This document shows positions 1-8,999 of a stretch of 64,000 nucleotides of DNA, in pieces. Below the pieces are notes generated by a model. The model was not told where the DNA came from and ran no database searches. It saw nothing but the letters and a program-made list of their open reading frames with translations. Within the stretch, counting starts at the first letter, position 1. Each line of letters begins with the position of its first letter. Where the stretch lies: assembly GCA_963732865.1 (NCBI GenBank), contig CAVTBC010000001.1, forward strand, positions 682,001 through 746,000, in the 5' to 3' direction. Made by a program: the position numbers and the translations under genes. Source of the DNA: JADLGL01 sp963732865 (GTDB lineage: Bacteria; Pseudomonadota; Alphaproteobacteria; Rhizobiales; Kaistiaceae).

Positions 1-446
1 CGGAAGTCGTTTCTCGTCGCCAAGCGCTCGGCCGGCGGCACCGCTTGCTCGTTCCAAGTGATGGTGGCGACAATCTTCGAGTGGAGCGGTTCCTCCACCG
101 GCTGCACTTCGATGGTCGCCTGGTAATCGGCCGTCCCCGCCAGGCCGTTTATGGTCTTGTACGTGTAAGACAGCTCCCCTCGCTCCAGCAGTTGCTGCTG
201 GGTGCCATCGGCGAGGAGCCGGATCGAACCCACCCCGCCGCCACCCTCCACGCACCTACTTGGCTCCCCCATCACCACCGCCACGTAGCAGAACTCTCTC
301 AGGAAATCCCAAGTCTTCTCGGGCCAGGCGAATACATAGATCTCTGTCGTGTAGGTCTCGGCCATGGCCGCGACGGGAACTGCCACACCGGCAACAACTA
401 TGAACAAGGCCGCTACCGTCCGATTCCAAAATTGTTGTTCTTTCAT
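1..446 (-). CDS. Secreted SRPBCC-family protein, 3' end outside the window
   Basis: Reading leftward from the ATG at 446 the frame stays open to base 1, so only the first 148 codons are seen. Residues 1-29 form a signal peptide (MKEQQFWNRT, then a hydrophobic run ending AMA). The mature part carries the polyketide-cyclase/SRPBCC pattern: a Trp-Asp-Phe near residue 47, a cysteine followed by a glycine run and VGSIRLL, the stretch ELSYTYK, then a strand pair ending in ITWN. This fold binds small hydrophobic ligands, and no substrate can be named. A GGGAGGAA ribosome site precedes the start. The YVTN gene upstream ends 39 bases away on the same strand, so the two are probably cotranscribed. Confidence 0.7.
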   Translation of the reverse strand, partial: MKEQQFWNRTVAALFIVVAGVAVPVAAMAETYTTEIYVFAWPEKTWDFLREFCYVAVVMGEPSRCVEGGGGVGSIRLLADGTQQQLLERGELSYTYKTINGLAGTADYQATIEVQPVEEPLHSKIVATITWNEQAVPPAERLATRNDF

Positions 447-485
447 TTCTTCCTCCCTGAGTTTTTCACCGCATCCTGCAATGCC

Positions 486-1478
486 CTACTCGTTCGGCGC
501 GTAGATCCAAATGCTGGCGCGGGCACCGTCCTGCGCGCGCGCCGCGACAAACAGTTGGCCGAGTTCCGGTACGAATAGGCCCGTGCGGATGTTGGGCGCG
601 GTTGGGGTTTGGCCAACCAACTCATAGACATTAACGCCGTTACTTCGGACGAATGTTATGACTTCGCCGCTTCCGCAAATGACATGAACCTGCTGGCGAG
701 CTGGATCGACAACGATGTCATCGCTGTCGCCGCATAAGGGTAGCGTTGCGAGGTTATGCCCGTCTTGCAGCGCGTATATGCCCAGGCTCCCCGGCGCACG
801 GAATCCCGCAAGGAGAACGTCGCCATCGATCGCCATCGGGAAATTTGCGCCCGCTTGACCGGTGCTCCAGACGTCCGCGAGCGTTGCCGCGGTGACGTCG
901 ATTGCCACGATCTCCTGGGTGTCGGGAATGTTGGCCACAACTCGGGCCCCCGATGGCTCGAATTGAAAGCCCTCGACGTGACCGGAGAGGGCCACGCGGT
1001 TCACGTCCCCGGTGGTCGTGTCGAGGAGCGCGAGGCCATTCGAGAACCCAACCGCAATGAAACGCCCACTGGGATCGGCGTGAACGTTGTCGGCGTCCAC
1101 GCCAATCGGCACCGTTGCGAGCAACGACATGTCCGGCACCGAGTAGGAGCGCAGCATCCCATCGATGCCGGTCGCGACATAGAGGGTATGCGTTCCGGCG
1201 ACGTAGGCGAGACCCTGCGCCCGCGGTAGGTCGGAAAGTCGTGAGCGGACGGAGCTGCTGTCGAGATCAATCACGGAAACGCTGTTGTTGCCCAATTCGG
1301 CGACGAAGAGCAGATGGTCCTCAACGTCGACGGTGAGGTGGTCTATCCGCCCGGTGACGTCCCCGAGGTCGATTGTGCCGACTTGCGCCAAGGGACTGGT
1401 CTGCGGCGAAGCGGGACTCGCCCCGGCGACAACGACAAGGACTGCCAACCCTAGGAGAACTGGTCGCTCAATCAACAT
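486..1478 (-). CDS. Secreted YVTN/lactonase-like beta-propeller protein
   Basis: The 330-residue protein has a signal peptide (about residues 1-25, hydrophobic, ending ASPASPQ). It then has repeated four-stranded motifs such as HLLFVAELGNNSVSVID, TLYVATGIDG and GRFIAVGFSNG, typical of YVTN or 6-phosphogluconolactonase-like propellers. Such proteins are periplasmic or surface scaffolds and often have no catalysis. No lactonase metal site is evident. It is upstream of the SRPBCC gene on the same strand with a 39-base gap, so the pair may act together outside the cytoplasm. A bona fide lactonase cannot be excluded. Confidence 0.75.
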   Translation of the reverse strand: MLIERPVLLGLAVLVVVAGASPASPQTSPLAQVGTIDLGDVTGRIDHLTVDVEDHLLFVAELGNNSVSVIDLDSSSVRSRLSDLPRAQGLAYVAGTHTLYVATGIDGMLRSYSVPDMSLLATVPIGVDADNVHADPSGRFIAVGFSNGLALLDTTTGDVNRVALSGHVEGFQFEPSGARVVANIPDTQEIVAIDVTAATLADVWSTGQAGANFPMAIDGDVLLAGFRAPGSLGIYALQDGHNLATLPLCGDSDDIVVDPARQQVHVICGSGEVITFVRSNGVNVYELVGQTPTAPNIRTGLFVPELGQLFVAARAQDGARASIWIYAPNE

Positions 1479-1591
1479 GGATCGACGGTGGAAGCTTCAA
1501 TTTCCGAGTTAATAATAGGGGTCAGATTTCAAGGCTGAATTGAGGCTAGTGAAGTAAATTCCGATTATTGAGGGGTAACAATCAGTTATGG

Positions 1592-1625
1592 ACTGGCCTC
1601 TTCCCTTCGAAAGAGGCCAGTTTTT
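1592..1625 (+). terminator. Intrinsic-terminator-like hairpin, plus orientation
   Basis: ACTGGCCTCTT (1592-1602) and AAGAGGCCAGT (1611-1621) form a perfect 11-bp stem with an 8-base loop, followed by a run of T to 1625. The T run is on the right, so it would stop plus-strand transcription, yet no plus-strand gene precedes it. Read from the minus strand the hairpin lacks a T tail. It sits in the 300-base gap 1479-1780, which otherwise holds no recognisable gene. Confidence 0.6.
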
Positions 1626-1780
1626 CTGGATATATCTCCCCGGACTGCCGACGAGCGGAAGTTGTTCGCAACTGAGCCGTTCTCGCCGGAAGATCCATCT
1701 GAGCTCGGAAACGAGCTTCACGCCCGTCGTTGCTGCTGACACACCCGCCGAGCGGGTTTCGACCCGGTGGCGGGAACGTG

Positions 1781-2400
1781 TCAGAGCGCCGGGCGCACGC
1801 CGTCCTTTTCCACTTGCACGTAGTTGGTCCGGTAGGTTCCAGGCCCGGTCGGCGTGGCGGCGACAAACACGTAGGCGCCCGGCACCAGGAGCGATCGATC
1901 TCCATCGTTCCGCGTATAAAGTACGGGAATGTCAGGGGGAACGACAACGGTCCAGTCCGCGCCGCCGTTTCGTGGTCCGTAGTGGACGGTTATCTGCCTG
2001 CCGTCGCCCACATTCACCGCCTCGGTGACAACGCCGTTCGTCATCATCGCGGTAGGCTCGAACTCGTTTTCCCATGGCGCATGGTAGTTGCCGGCATTGT
2101 CGAGGACATGAACTTCGATCGGGACGGGTACGCCGTCGGCGCCTTGCACCGTCGTCACTCCCAGTCCGACGCCAGGGTCTAAATCAGCCAATGTGAGACG
2201 GTCACGTTGTAGCCAACGACGAGGATCAGTCCGAGACCGACGGTGACCGTCTCCTGCTCTCGCGTGGTCATCACCATCGTATTTCCGTCGATCGAAACGA
2301 TCGTTCCACGCAGGAACTCGTACGCAGGCTGTGCCGCGACGGGCGTGCATAACGCGATCACCAGCGCGGCGCCAAAGGCCGCAGATGCTCTTCTGATCAT
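1781..2400 (-). pseudogene. Secreted RGTI-domain hypothetical protein, split by a frameshift
   Basis: The ATG at 2400 follows AGGAAGGA and starts a signal peptide (MIRRASAAFGAALVIALCTP...AAQ). It continues with YEFLRGTIVSIDGNTMVM, the start of a family of periplasmic proteins with this RGTI-x-x-IDG beta motif (DUF5666-like). That frame stops at 2179. The homologous continuation, LTLADLDPGVGLGV through VVPPDIPVLYTR to KDGVRPAL, lies in the next frame and ends at 1781. A one-base loss (or two-base gain) between about 2190 and 2240 would join them into a 206-residue protein. The downstream half keeps good codon structure, so the lesion is recent or is a sequencing error. Confidence 0.65.
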
Positions 2401-2590
2401 GAAACAATGTCCTTCCTGGCCGAGGGGTGGCCCGGCAAGCGGCTCAGTCCGTATTACCAAGACGCTGCGGACGCCGTCTTTATTCCCGCGGTTCGTTCCC
2501 CCGCCCCGGATCGTGATCAGCCGCGGATCGCGATTTGAGCAGGATCAGCGGGGCATGTCGGCAATGGTGGAAGACGGCCTTGCCCCTCGT

Positions 2591-3151
2591 CTAGCTTTTC
2601 GGCTCGTACCGCATCGCTACCGCCCCCGAGCCGAACTCCTGCCGGTCCACGAGCTTCAGGTCCACCAGCATCGACAGCCCGGCAAACAGAGTCGGCCCGT
2701 GGCCGGCGATCCTCGGATGGACGATGAACTCGTACTCATCGATCAATCCCATCTCCGCCAATGCCAAGGGGAGTTGCAGGCCGCCAACGAGCAGGCCCTT
2801 GCCGGGCTGCTGCTTCAAGGCGTGAACAGCGTTCGCAAGGTCATCGCCGCGTACGATTTCCGCGTTCCAGTCGACCTGCTCCAGCGAGTTCGACACGACG
2901 TATTTCTTGGCCGCATCGATGGTGCGGGCGAAGGGTTCCATCCAATCGGCCATCCAGTCGGGCATCTCGCCTGACGGCGCTGGCCGCCAGGCAGCCTCCA
3001 TCATTTCGTAAATGACCCGGCCGAAGATCAGCGCATCAGCCTGCGCGAGAGTCTCTTCGGCGTGACGATGCAGTGCCTCGTCAGCGATCATGACGCGGTG
3101 ATCGCAGCAGCCATCCAATGTCACATTGATGGAATAGCGAAGCGGTTGCAT
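2591..3151 (-). CDS. Dihydrofolate-reductase-family (RibD C-terminal-like) protein
   Basis: At 186 residues this matches the usual length of the bacterial DHFR-like/RibD-C single-domain proteins. It opens with a strand and SINVTLDG, has ALIFGRVIYEMM (the FGR-x-x-YE signature), WNAEIVRGD, LLVGGLQLPLALAEMGLIDEYEF and HPRIAGHGPTLF, all hallmarks of the family. It should bind a pyridine nucleotide and act as a reductase. The members usually have no proven substrate and are not the folate enzyme itself. It is divergent from the YCII gene across a 182-base gap. Confidence 0.85.
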   Translation of the reverse strand: MQPLRYSINVTLDGCCDHRVMIADEALHRHAEETLAQADALIFGRVIYEMMEAAWRPAPSGEMPDWMADWMEPFARTIDAAKKYVVSNSLEQVDWNAEIVRGDDLANAVHALKQQPGKGLLVGGLQLPLALAEMGLIDEYEFIVHPRIAGHGPTLFAGLSMLVDLKLVDRQEFGSGAVAMRYEPKS

Positions 3152-3333
3152 CCGTCAGACCTGTCACGATCAAGGCAGGATTGGAAGCTGCCGGTCATCA
3201 TGATCGACCGGCGCCGACGATGGCCCGCAGCGGCCGCCGAGATTTTTTCTGCTTGATGTCGAATCCCTGCCCGGTCGTTCGTCGAAGTAGTGAAGACAAA
3301 GACAGCTTGCCCCGGCGTTTCAGGAGACAGCCA

Positions 3334-3672
3334 ATGACACAGTATTTGGTCGCCGTTCAGCTTCCCGACAACTACGACCCAGCCCTCGAGGACGAGGCGA
3401 TGCGCGACGACATCGCAGCGCTTAACCAGGAGATGGAGGCCGCCGGCATTCGGATTTTCGTCGGCGGCCTAGAGGCGGCAAGCAGCGCGAAGGCGCTGCG
3501 GATGCGGCCGGACGGCAAGATGCTCATCACCGACGGCCCGTACATAGAAGCGAAAGAGCATATCGGCGGTTTCTGGGTGCTTGAAGCCGCTGATCTCGAC
3601 GAGGCGATGGCGTGGGGGCGCAAAGCCGCCGTCGCCTGCCGTGCCCCGATTGAAGTGCGCCCCTTTCGCTGA
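3334..3672 (+). CDS. YCII-related (DGPF) protein
   Basis: The start at 3334 is preceded by CAGGAG and opens MTQYLVAVQLPDN. The 112-residue product has KALRMRPDGKMLITDGPYIE, the DGPF/DGPY motif of the YCII family, then an HIGGFWVLEA strand and AMAWGRKAA helix, ending IEVRPFR. YCII proteins adopt a ferredoxin-like fold, and the function of this branch is unknown. They are often found beside ECF sigma factors, but none lies next to this one. Longer in-frame upstream codons have no ribosome site and no family similarity. Confidence 0.85.
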   Translation: MTQYLVAVQLPDNYDPALEDEAMRDDIAALNQEMEAAGIRIFVGGLEAASSAKALRMRPDGKMLITDGPYIEAKEHIGGFWVLEAADLDEAMAWGRKAAVACRAPIEVRPFR

Positions 3673-3760
3673 GGCTCGGCGCTCGTCCTCTCTGCGCACG
3701 AAGCTGGAGGAAGATCATGGGAAAGATCATCGCGCTGGAGGTCGTACAACCGCGACAAAT

Positions 3761-4231
3761 TTAGGGTTGTCCGTCGGGAACCGGGCCGAGATTGACGATG
3801 TCGTACCGGTCGTTCACCGTCGACATCTTCCGTTCGTCGGTGAAATCAGCGTCGCTGAACTTGGAGATCTCGGCCAGATAGCCGTCGAAACCGGACGGCT
3901 GGTAGATCATCAACATCCGTGCTCCAGTCTCACCACGGGCGACACTGCAGGCATGCGGAACACCGGGAGGCACGTGGAGGCAAGATCCCGGAATGGCGGT
4001 CATCCAGTCGCCATCGACGTAGAAGTCGACGCGACCTTCGAGGATGTAGAAGGTCTCGGCATGTTGGCGATGCAGATGAAGCCCCAGCCGGAACGCCGCC
4101 TTCAGATTGTCCTCCATAAGCGTATAGGCGCCACCGGTATCCTGTGCACCGACCTTCACATAGGTGTGGTCGGCGCTCCAGTCGTAGTCCTTTCCTCCCA
4201 TCGGAGGCAGGAAGCTGTAGCGTGATGACAT
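3761..4231 (-). CDS. Cupin-domain protein
   Basis: A 156-residue single cupin. Motif 1 is visible as GLHLHRQHAETFYILEG (metal ligands His, His, Glu) and motif 2 as PGSCLHVPPGVPHACS. The fold is a small beta barrel that usually binds a divalent metal; enzymes, sugar isomerases and ligand sensors share it, so no reaction is proposed. It lies just upstream of nothing on its own strand but follows the SnoaL-like gene (4751-4320) with an 88-base gap, so the two could be cotranscribed. Confidence 0.85.
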   Translation of the reverse strand: MSSRYSFLPPMGGKDYDWSADHTYVKVGAQDTGGAYTLMEDNLKAAFRLGLHLHRQHAETFYILEGRVDFYVDGDWMTAIPGSCLHVPPGVPHACSVARGETGARMLMIYQPSGFDGYLAEISKFSDADFTDERKMSTVNDRYDIVNLGPVPDGQP

Positions 4232-4319
4232 GGGTCACTCCGGAAGAGGAAGAAAGAGAACGCGATCACGTTCGTTCCCCGAGGTGGTGGGAACGATAGG
4301 GCCGGCGTGCTGAGTGATG

Positions 4320-4751
4320 TCAGCGGGTCCTCTCCACCCACTGCGAGCGCCACTCCGGCGGATCCGACCGCGGCGCGAAGTATGCTGCTTCGCGGGCAAT
4401 CTTATCGTCTCGAAACTCGAAGATCGTGGCGAACTCGAAGACGCCGTTGCCCCCATAATCCATTGTTCCCTCCACGATCCAAACGTCCCCATGACCACGT
4501 ATCTGTCTCGGTGTGAACATCGCGTCCAGAACGTACTTGTCGCCAACCCCGGAGGTTTTGCGCAATGCGGTGGTTGGAAGACCCGGGTAGTTCATGGCGA
4601 TGGCCATGATGTTGGAGACACCGACAGCGCGCTCCCCCGTTTGCGGGAACTCCTGGACCGCGTCCGTACGGTACAGTCCGGTCAGCACTTTCCAATCTTG
4701 CGTCTGTACTGCTGAGACCCACTTATCAATGACTGCGCCTCGATCTTGCAT
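4320..4751 (-). CDS. SnoaL/NTF2-like fold protein
   Basis: I start it at 4751 (MQDRGAVIDK) because GGAGGAGG lies six bases upstream; two earlier in-frame ATGs have no such site. The 143-residue product has the helix-then-sheet pattern of SnoaL-like proteins: WVSAVQTQDWKVLTGLY, an aromatic-rich middle, GHGDVWIVEGTMDYGG, and FATIFEFRDDKIAREAAYFA. The last stretch is the typical C-terminal strand pair. Such proteins are small isomerases, hydrolases or ligand binders, and the substrate cannot be inferred. It lies downstream of guaA across a 184-base gap that contains an inverted repeat. Confidence 0.75.
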   Translation of the reverse strand: MQDRGAVIDKWVSAVQTQDWKVLTGLYRTDAVQEFPQTGERAVGVSNIMAIAMNYPGLPTTALRKTSGVGDKYVLDAMFTPRQIRGHGDVWIVEGTMDYGGNGVFEFATIFEFRDDKIAREAAYFAPRSDPPEWRSQWVERTR

Positions 4752-4836
4752 TGGTGCCTCCTCCATCAACAAAGCCGGCATCATATAGAGTGGGTGTGCC
4801 TTTCGCTCTTGAAACGACGATCGGCCTTAGAGGCTC

Positions 4837-4866
4837 AATGTCCGCTCCGCGTCAGAAGCGGACATT
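4837..4866. repeat. 10-bp perfect inverted repeat downstream of guaA
   Basis: AATGTCCGCT (4837-4846) and AGCGGACATT (4857-4866) are exact inverse complements around a 10-base spacer. There is no T tail on either side, so it is not a standard terminator. It may act as an mRNA 3' stem for guaA or as a protein site. Confidence 0.4.
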
Positions 4867-4935
4867 CACCACCGGTCGAGGTTGAATGCGTCGTCCACTC
4901 GCACTGCGTTCCCACGCCAGCCCGAACCTTTGAAG

Positions 4936-6495
4936 TCACTCCCACTCGATCGTGCCGGGCGGCTTGGAGGTCACGTCGTAGACGACGCGGTTGATGCCGC
5001 GGACTTCGTTGACGATGCGATTGGCGGCGCGGCCGAGGAAGGCCATGTCGAAATGATAGAAGTCAGCGGTCATGCCGTCGACCGAGGTGACGGCCCGCAG
5101 CGCACAGACGAAATCATAGGTGCGGCTGTCGCCCATGACGCCGACGGTGCGCACCGGCAGGAGCACGGCGAAGGCCTGCCAGATGGCGTCATAGAGGCCC
5201 GCCTTCCGAATCTCGTCGAGATAGATGGCGTCGGCCTTGCGCAGGATCGCGAGCTTCTCGACGGTGACCTCGCCGGGGCAACGGATGGCGAGGCCCGGGC
5301 CGGGGAACGGATGGCGATCGACGAAATGGGACGGCAGGCCGAGCTCGCGCCCAAGCTCGCGCACCTCGTCCTTGAAGAGCTCGCGCAGCGGCTCGACCAG
5401 CTTCATCTTCATGCGCTCGGGCAGGCCGCCGACATTGTGGTGCGATTTGATCGTCACCGACGGACCGCCGGTGAAGGAAACGCTTTCGATCACATCGGGG
5501 TAGAGCGTCCCCTGCGCCAGGAAATCGGCGCCGCCGAGCTTCGCCGCTTCGGCGTCGAACATGTCGATGAAGAGGCGGCCGATCGTCTTCCGCTTCTGCT
5601 CGGGGTCGGTGACGCCGGCGAGCTCCTTGAGGAACACGCCCTCCGCCTCGACATGGACGAGCGGGATGTTGAACGAGCCGCGGAAGAGCTCGACGACATC
5701 CTTCGCCTCGTTCAGGCGCATCAGGCCGTGATCGACGAGTACGCAGGTGAGCTGATCGCCGATCGCCTCATGGATCAACACCGCCGCAACGGCTGAATCG
5801 ACGCCACCGGAGAGGCCGCAGATGACACGGCCCTTGCCGACCTGTTCCCGGATCTGGGCGATCGCGCGGTCCTTGAAGGCGGCCATTGTCCAGTCACCGG
5901 CAAGGCCGGCAACGCCATGGACGAAGTTCGCCAGCAACCGCGCGCCGTCCGGCGTATGCGCGACCTCCGGGTGGAACTGGACGCCGTAGAACTTCCGGCC
6001 CTCGTCGGCGATGGCGGCGAAGGGCGCGCCCTCCGAGGTGCCGATGACCGAGAAGCCCGGCGGCAGCGCGGTGACGCGGTCGCCATGGCTCATCCACACC
6101 TGATGGCGGCTGGCGGCCGGCCAGATGCCATCGAACAGCGCCGAAGCTGACCCGACGTCCAGATAGGCGCGGCCGAATTCCTGATGGTCCGAGGTCTCGA
6201 CCGTACCGCCCAGCGCCTCGACCATCGCCTGCTGGCCGTAGCAAATGCCAAGGACCGGGACGCCTGCGGCGAAGATCGCCTTCGACGCGCGCGGCGTATC
6301 GATGCCGGTCACGCTCGCCGGCCCGCCGGAGAGGATCACCGCCCTCGGCCGGCGTTCGGCGATGGCGGCGTCTGCCTGGCTGAACGGCACGACTTCGGAA
6401 TAGACGCCGGCCTCGCGCACCCGGCGCGCGATCAGCTGCGTCACCTGGCTGCCGAAATCGACGATGAGAACGAGATCGTGGGCGGGGTCCGTCAT
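4936..6495 (-). CDS. guaA: GMP synthase (glutamine-hydrolysing)
   Basis: Converts XMP, glutamine and ATP to GMP, the last step of guanine nucleotide synthesis. The 519-residue protein is full length. Its glutaminase domain has the nucleophile Cys85 in GICYGQQ and His175/Glu177 in QFHPEV. The ATP-pyrophosphatase loop GLSGGVDS spans about 227-234. The C-terminal dimerisation domain ends in TSKPPGTIEWE, as in most orthologues. guaB is upstream in the same direction with rsmB-type, mtnN-type and a small secreted gene between them, an arrangement that places both GMP steps in one transcription block. Confidence 0.97.
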   Translation of the reverse strand: MTDPAHDLVLIVDFGSQVTQLIARRVREAGVYSEVVPFSQADAAIAERRPRAVILSGGPASVTGIDTPRASKAIFAAGVPVLGICYGQQAMVEALGGTVETSDHQEFGRAYLDVGSASALFDGIWPAASRHQVWMSHGDRVTALPPGFSVIGTSEGAPFAAIADEGRKFYGVQFHPEVAHTPDGARLLANFVHGVAGLAGDWTMAAFKDRAIAQIREQVGKGRVICGLSGGVDSAVAAVLIHEAIGDQLTCVLVDHGLMRLNEAKDVVELFRGSFNIPLVHVEAEGVFLKELAGVTDPEQKRKTIGRLFIDMFDAEAAKLGGADFLAQGTLYPDVIESVSFTGGPSVTIKSHHNVGGLPERMKMKLVEPLRELFKDEVRELGRELGLPSHFVDRHPFPGPGLAIRCPGEVTVEKLAILRKADAIYLDEIRKAGLYDAIWQAFAVLLPVRTVGVMGDSRTYDFVCALRAVTSVDGMTADFYHFDMAFLGRAANRIVNEVRGINRVVYDVTSKPPGTIEWE

Positions 6496-6534
6496 GACGG
6501 GGGAATAGAGAAATCCCCGAGTCGACGCAACGGA

Positions 6535-6939
6535 CTAGCGGCTCTTGGTGACCGGCCAATTCACCGGTCCGCTGCAGCGCTCATAGACCGTGGTGTAACC
6601 GTCGGTCAGGTAAATCACCGCCAGCCGGTCGTTGCCTTCGTAGGGCTGATAGAGGCCGAACACGGCCTGCTCCGTCCAAGCGTCACCTTCGCCGGAGCAA
6701 GCGAGCGTTGCCGTCCATGCGGCGCCATAGTCGCCAACAGACGTCCAGGCCCTGATGTCACAGCCCGTCTCGAAGAAGTCGATCCTGCCGCGCGTCGTGT
6801 CGAGGGTCATGCCGTCGTCGGTAAACTGCGCAGTGCAGTTGGCTACGGTCGTGGCCCACTGTCCGTCGACCGCCTCGACCGCCGCTGCCGTGCTTGTTCC
6901 GGCGATGATCGCGCCGACGATGATGACCGCCCGCTTCAT
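6535..6939 (-). CDS. Secreted hypothetical protein
   Basis: Starting at 6939 (MKRAVIIVGAIIAG) the 134-residue product has a signal peptide ending near TAAAVEA. The mature part has four cysteines (in ANCTAQ, TGCDIR, ACSGEG, ERCSG), which could form two disulfides in the periplasm, and many aromatic residues. I do not recognise a family. It sits between the nucleosidase gene and guaA, 39 bases upstream of guaA, so it is probably carried in the same transcript. Confidence 0.65.
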   Translation of the reverse strand: MKRAVIIVGAIIAGTSTAAAVEAVDGQWATTVANCTAQFTDDGMTLDTTRGRIDFFETGCDIRAWTSVGDYGAAWTATLACSGEGDAWTEQAVFGLYQPYEGNDRLAVIYLTDGYTTVYERCSGPVNWPVTKSR

Positions 6940-6999
6940 ATGATGCCTCCCCACTTCGGTTGACGAACGCTCGACGACAAAGGGACATAGGCCACGGGT

Positions 7000-7656
7000 C
7001 TAGTCAAAGGACATCGCGTCCTCGGCGATTGCGGTCTCGATGAGATCGATTGCGGTCGCCAGCTTCTCGTCGATCACGTGCAGATATTCGGTCCAGTCAT
7101 GGAGGCCGGTGAGGTCGGCCTTGCCGTCGGAGATGCCGCGGAGGCCGATCATCGGCACGCCGAAGCGATCGGCGGCGCGAAGGACAGCGAAAAACTCCAT
7201 GTCCACCATGTCAGCGTCGATGCCGTCATAGGCGGCGCCGGTGACGATATTCGCCCCGGTCGAGATGGAGGCGGCGACGATGCCGGGAATGCGGTGCTCG
7301 ATTTCGATGATGATCGGGAAGTCGGCGAAGGGCGTCTGGCCCTTGTCGAAGCCGAGCGGCGAGGCATCCATGTCGCGATAAGAGACACGGCCGATCTGGT
7401 AGATATGCGCGTGCTCGAGCGTGCGCGAACCGGCCGAGCCAAGTGAGACAACGAGATCGGGCAGCGCGTCTTCCGCCGCCAGGGCCGCCAGCGCCGCTGC
7501 GGTCGCGACCGCCGCTTCGACCGGGCCGACGCCCGAGATCAGCGGCGTGATGCGCCGGCGCAGATGCGGCCCGTACTCGTTCTGCGTCGCCATAACGAAG
7601 AAGAGCCGGCGGCCGGCGAGCTCCAGAACGTGGCGGGAGGGATGCTCGGTACTCAT
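7000..7656 (-). CDS. 5'-methylthioadenosine/S-adenosylhomocysteine nucleosidase family protein
   Basis: The 218-residue protein has the PNP/UDP phosphorylase fold of the MTA/SAH nucleosidases: ISGVGPVEAAVATAAAL (phosphate/water loop), VVSLGSAGSR, the catalytic-region stretch DADMVDMEFFAVLRAA (Met-Glu-x-x-Ala-like position held by MEFFAV), and GLRGISD, where the Asp protonates the purine. It would hydrolyse MTA or SAH to adenine plus the thio-ribose. The first codons overlap the rsmB-type stop (ATGA at 7653-7656), so it is translationally coupled to that SAM-dependent methyltransferase, which produces SAH. Confidence 0.85.
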   Translation of the reverse strand: MSTEHPSRHVLELAGRRLFFVMATQNEYGPHLRRRITPLISGVGPVEAAVATAAALAALAAEDALPDLVVSLGSAGSRTLEHAHIYQIGRVSYRDMDASPLGFDKGQTPFADFPIIIEIEHRIPGIVAASISTGANIVTGAAYDGIDADMVDMEFFAVLRAADRFGVPMIGLRGISDGKADLTGLHDWTEYLHVIDEKLATAIDLIETAIAEDAMSFD

Positions 7657-8981
7657 GCCGCCTTCCGCAGCGCCGCGATGAAGAAGCCATCCGTGCCGGT
7701 GCGTAGTGGCGTCATCTGGATGCCGTGCGCCGTCGCCAGGACCGCGGCGGCGAGGCGCTTGGCGTCGTCGGGATCGAGGCCGCTGCCGGCCAGCATCTCG
7801 GACGCCGGCAAGGTGTGGAACTCGGACGACCGCTCGAGAAACGCCGACACCTGATCCTCATTCTCCTGGGGCAGGATGGAGCACGTGACGTAAAATAGCA
7901 GACCGCCCGGACGAACGAAGCGCGCAGCCTGATCGAGGATCGCCGCCTGGCCCGCGACGCGGTCTGCAAGCGCCCGGTCGCTGAGCCGCCATTTCGCATC
8001 CGGATGCCGCCGCCAGGTGCCCGACCCGCTGCAGGGCGCGTCGATGAGGACGCGGTCCATCGTGTCGGCCTGCGCCGACAGATCCGCTCCGGCCGGATGG
8101 ACCTGGACGTTGCGGGTGCCGGCACGGCGCAGGCGCTCAAAAATGGGGGCGAGCCGGTGCTTGTCGCTGTCGGTCGCGTGGATCTGGCCCTTGTTCGCCA
8201 TAAGGGAAGCAAGCGCCAACGTCTTGCCGCCGCCGCCGGCACAGAGATCGAGGATTTGGTCGCCCTCGCGCGCGCCGACCAGCAGCGCCGCGAGCTGACT
8301 GCCCTCGTCCTGAATCTCGAACCAGCCCTTCTGGAACGCCGGCTCGACCTGAAGATTGGGATGCCTTCCAGCGCCCGTCGCCGGCGCCACACGCAGGCCG
8401 CATGGCGCGAACGTCGTCTCGGCGACGCCCTGGGGGGCCAGCGCTCGAAGCACCTTGGCCCGGTCGGCCCTGAGACGATTGACGCGGATATCGAGCGGCG
8501 GCCGCTCCGCCATCGCCGCCAGCTCCGCGGGCCAGCCTTCGCCCAGACTGCGCGCCAGGGATGGAACCAGCCAGTCAGGCACGTCGGCGCGGATTGGCTC
8601 CGGCGCCGCAGCGAGATCGCCATCCTTGAGGCGCGCCGTCTCCTCGGCCGTCAGGGGCGGCGGCGAATACGGTGCTTCCAGCACGGCAGCCAGGCCAGCG
8701 ACGCCGTCACCCGAACCGCGGGCGACGGCGGCAAGAGCCAGGGAGCGCGCGGTGTCGCCGCCCATGATCCAGGCGAGCGATCGGCGGCGGCGCTCGGAAT
8801 CATAGACGATGTTGCCGATCGCGGCGCGATCCTTCGAACCGGCGAAGCGGTGCGACAGGCCCCAATCCTTCAGCGCCTCGGCGATTGGCCGGCGGCGCTT
8901 GGCGATGTCTTCCAGCACTTCGATGGCAGCGGCGATGCGGGCGCCAGGCGTCATTGGCGCCCTGCCCAATACTGCGAACAA
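7653..8981 (-). CDS. RsmB/NOP-family rRNA cytosine-C5 methyltransferase
   Basis: A class I SAM-dependent RNA methyltransferase of 442 residues. The SAM loop is ILDLCAGGGGKTLALA, the substrate-activating region is VLIDAPCSGSGTWRRHPDAKWRL (motif IV, with its Cys), and motif VI is VTCSILPQENEDQV with the catalytic Cys. The N-terminal 150 residues resemble the NusB-like extension of RsmB. It probably makes m5C in 16S rRNA. It lies 18 bases downstream of guaB and overlaps mtnN by four bases. Which rRNA position it modifies cannot be read from the sequence. Confidence 0.9.
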   Translation of the reverse strand: MFAVLGRAPMTPGARIAAAIEVLEDIAKRRRPIAEALKDWGLSHRFAGSKDRAAIGNIVYDSERRRRSLAWIMGGDTARSLALAAVARGSGDGVAGLAAVLEAPYSPPPLTAEETARLKDGDLAAAPEPIRADVPDWLVPSLARSLGEGWPAELAAMAERPPLDIRVNRLRADRAKVLRALAPQGVAETTFAPCGLRVAPATGAGRHPNLQVEPAFQKGWFEIQDEGSQLAALLVGAREGDQILDLCAGGGGKTLALASLMANKGQIHATDSDKHRLAPIFERLRRAGTRNVQVHPAGADLSAQADTMDRVLIDAPCSGSGTWRRHPDAKWRLSDRALADRVAGQAAILDQAARFVRPGGLLFYVTCSILPQENEDQVSAFLERSSEFHTLPASEMLAGSGLDPDDAKRLAAAVLATAHGIQMTPLRTGTDGFFIAALRKAA

Positions 8982-8999
8982 GAAGTCACGCCGGTTCCG

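Noticed and set aside
1512..1530. GGGGTCAGATTT near 1517, resembling ends of REP-type transposable repeats
   Set aside because: Only a short match with no partner copy forming a clear element in this window.
1509..1742. 77-codon minus-strand open frame in the gap after the YVTN gene
   Set aside because: It spans the terminator-like hairpin, has no ribosome site and shows no family pattern.
4837..4866. Inverted repeat after guaA considered as a terminator
   Set aside because: No T run follows on either strand; I recorded it only as a repeat.
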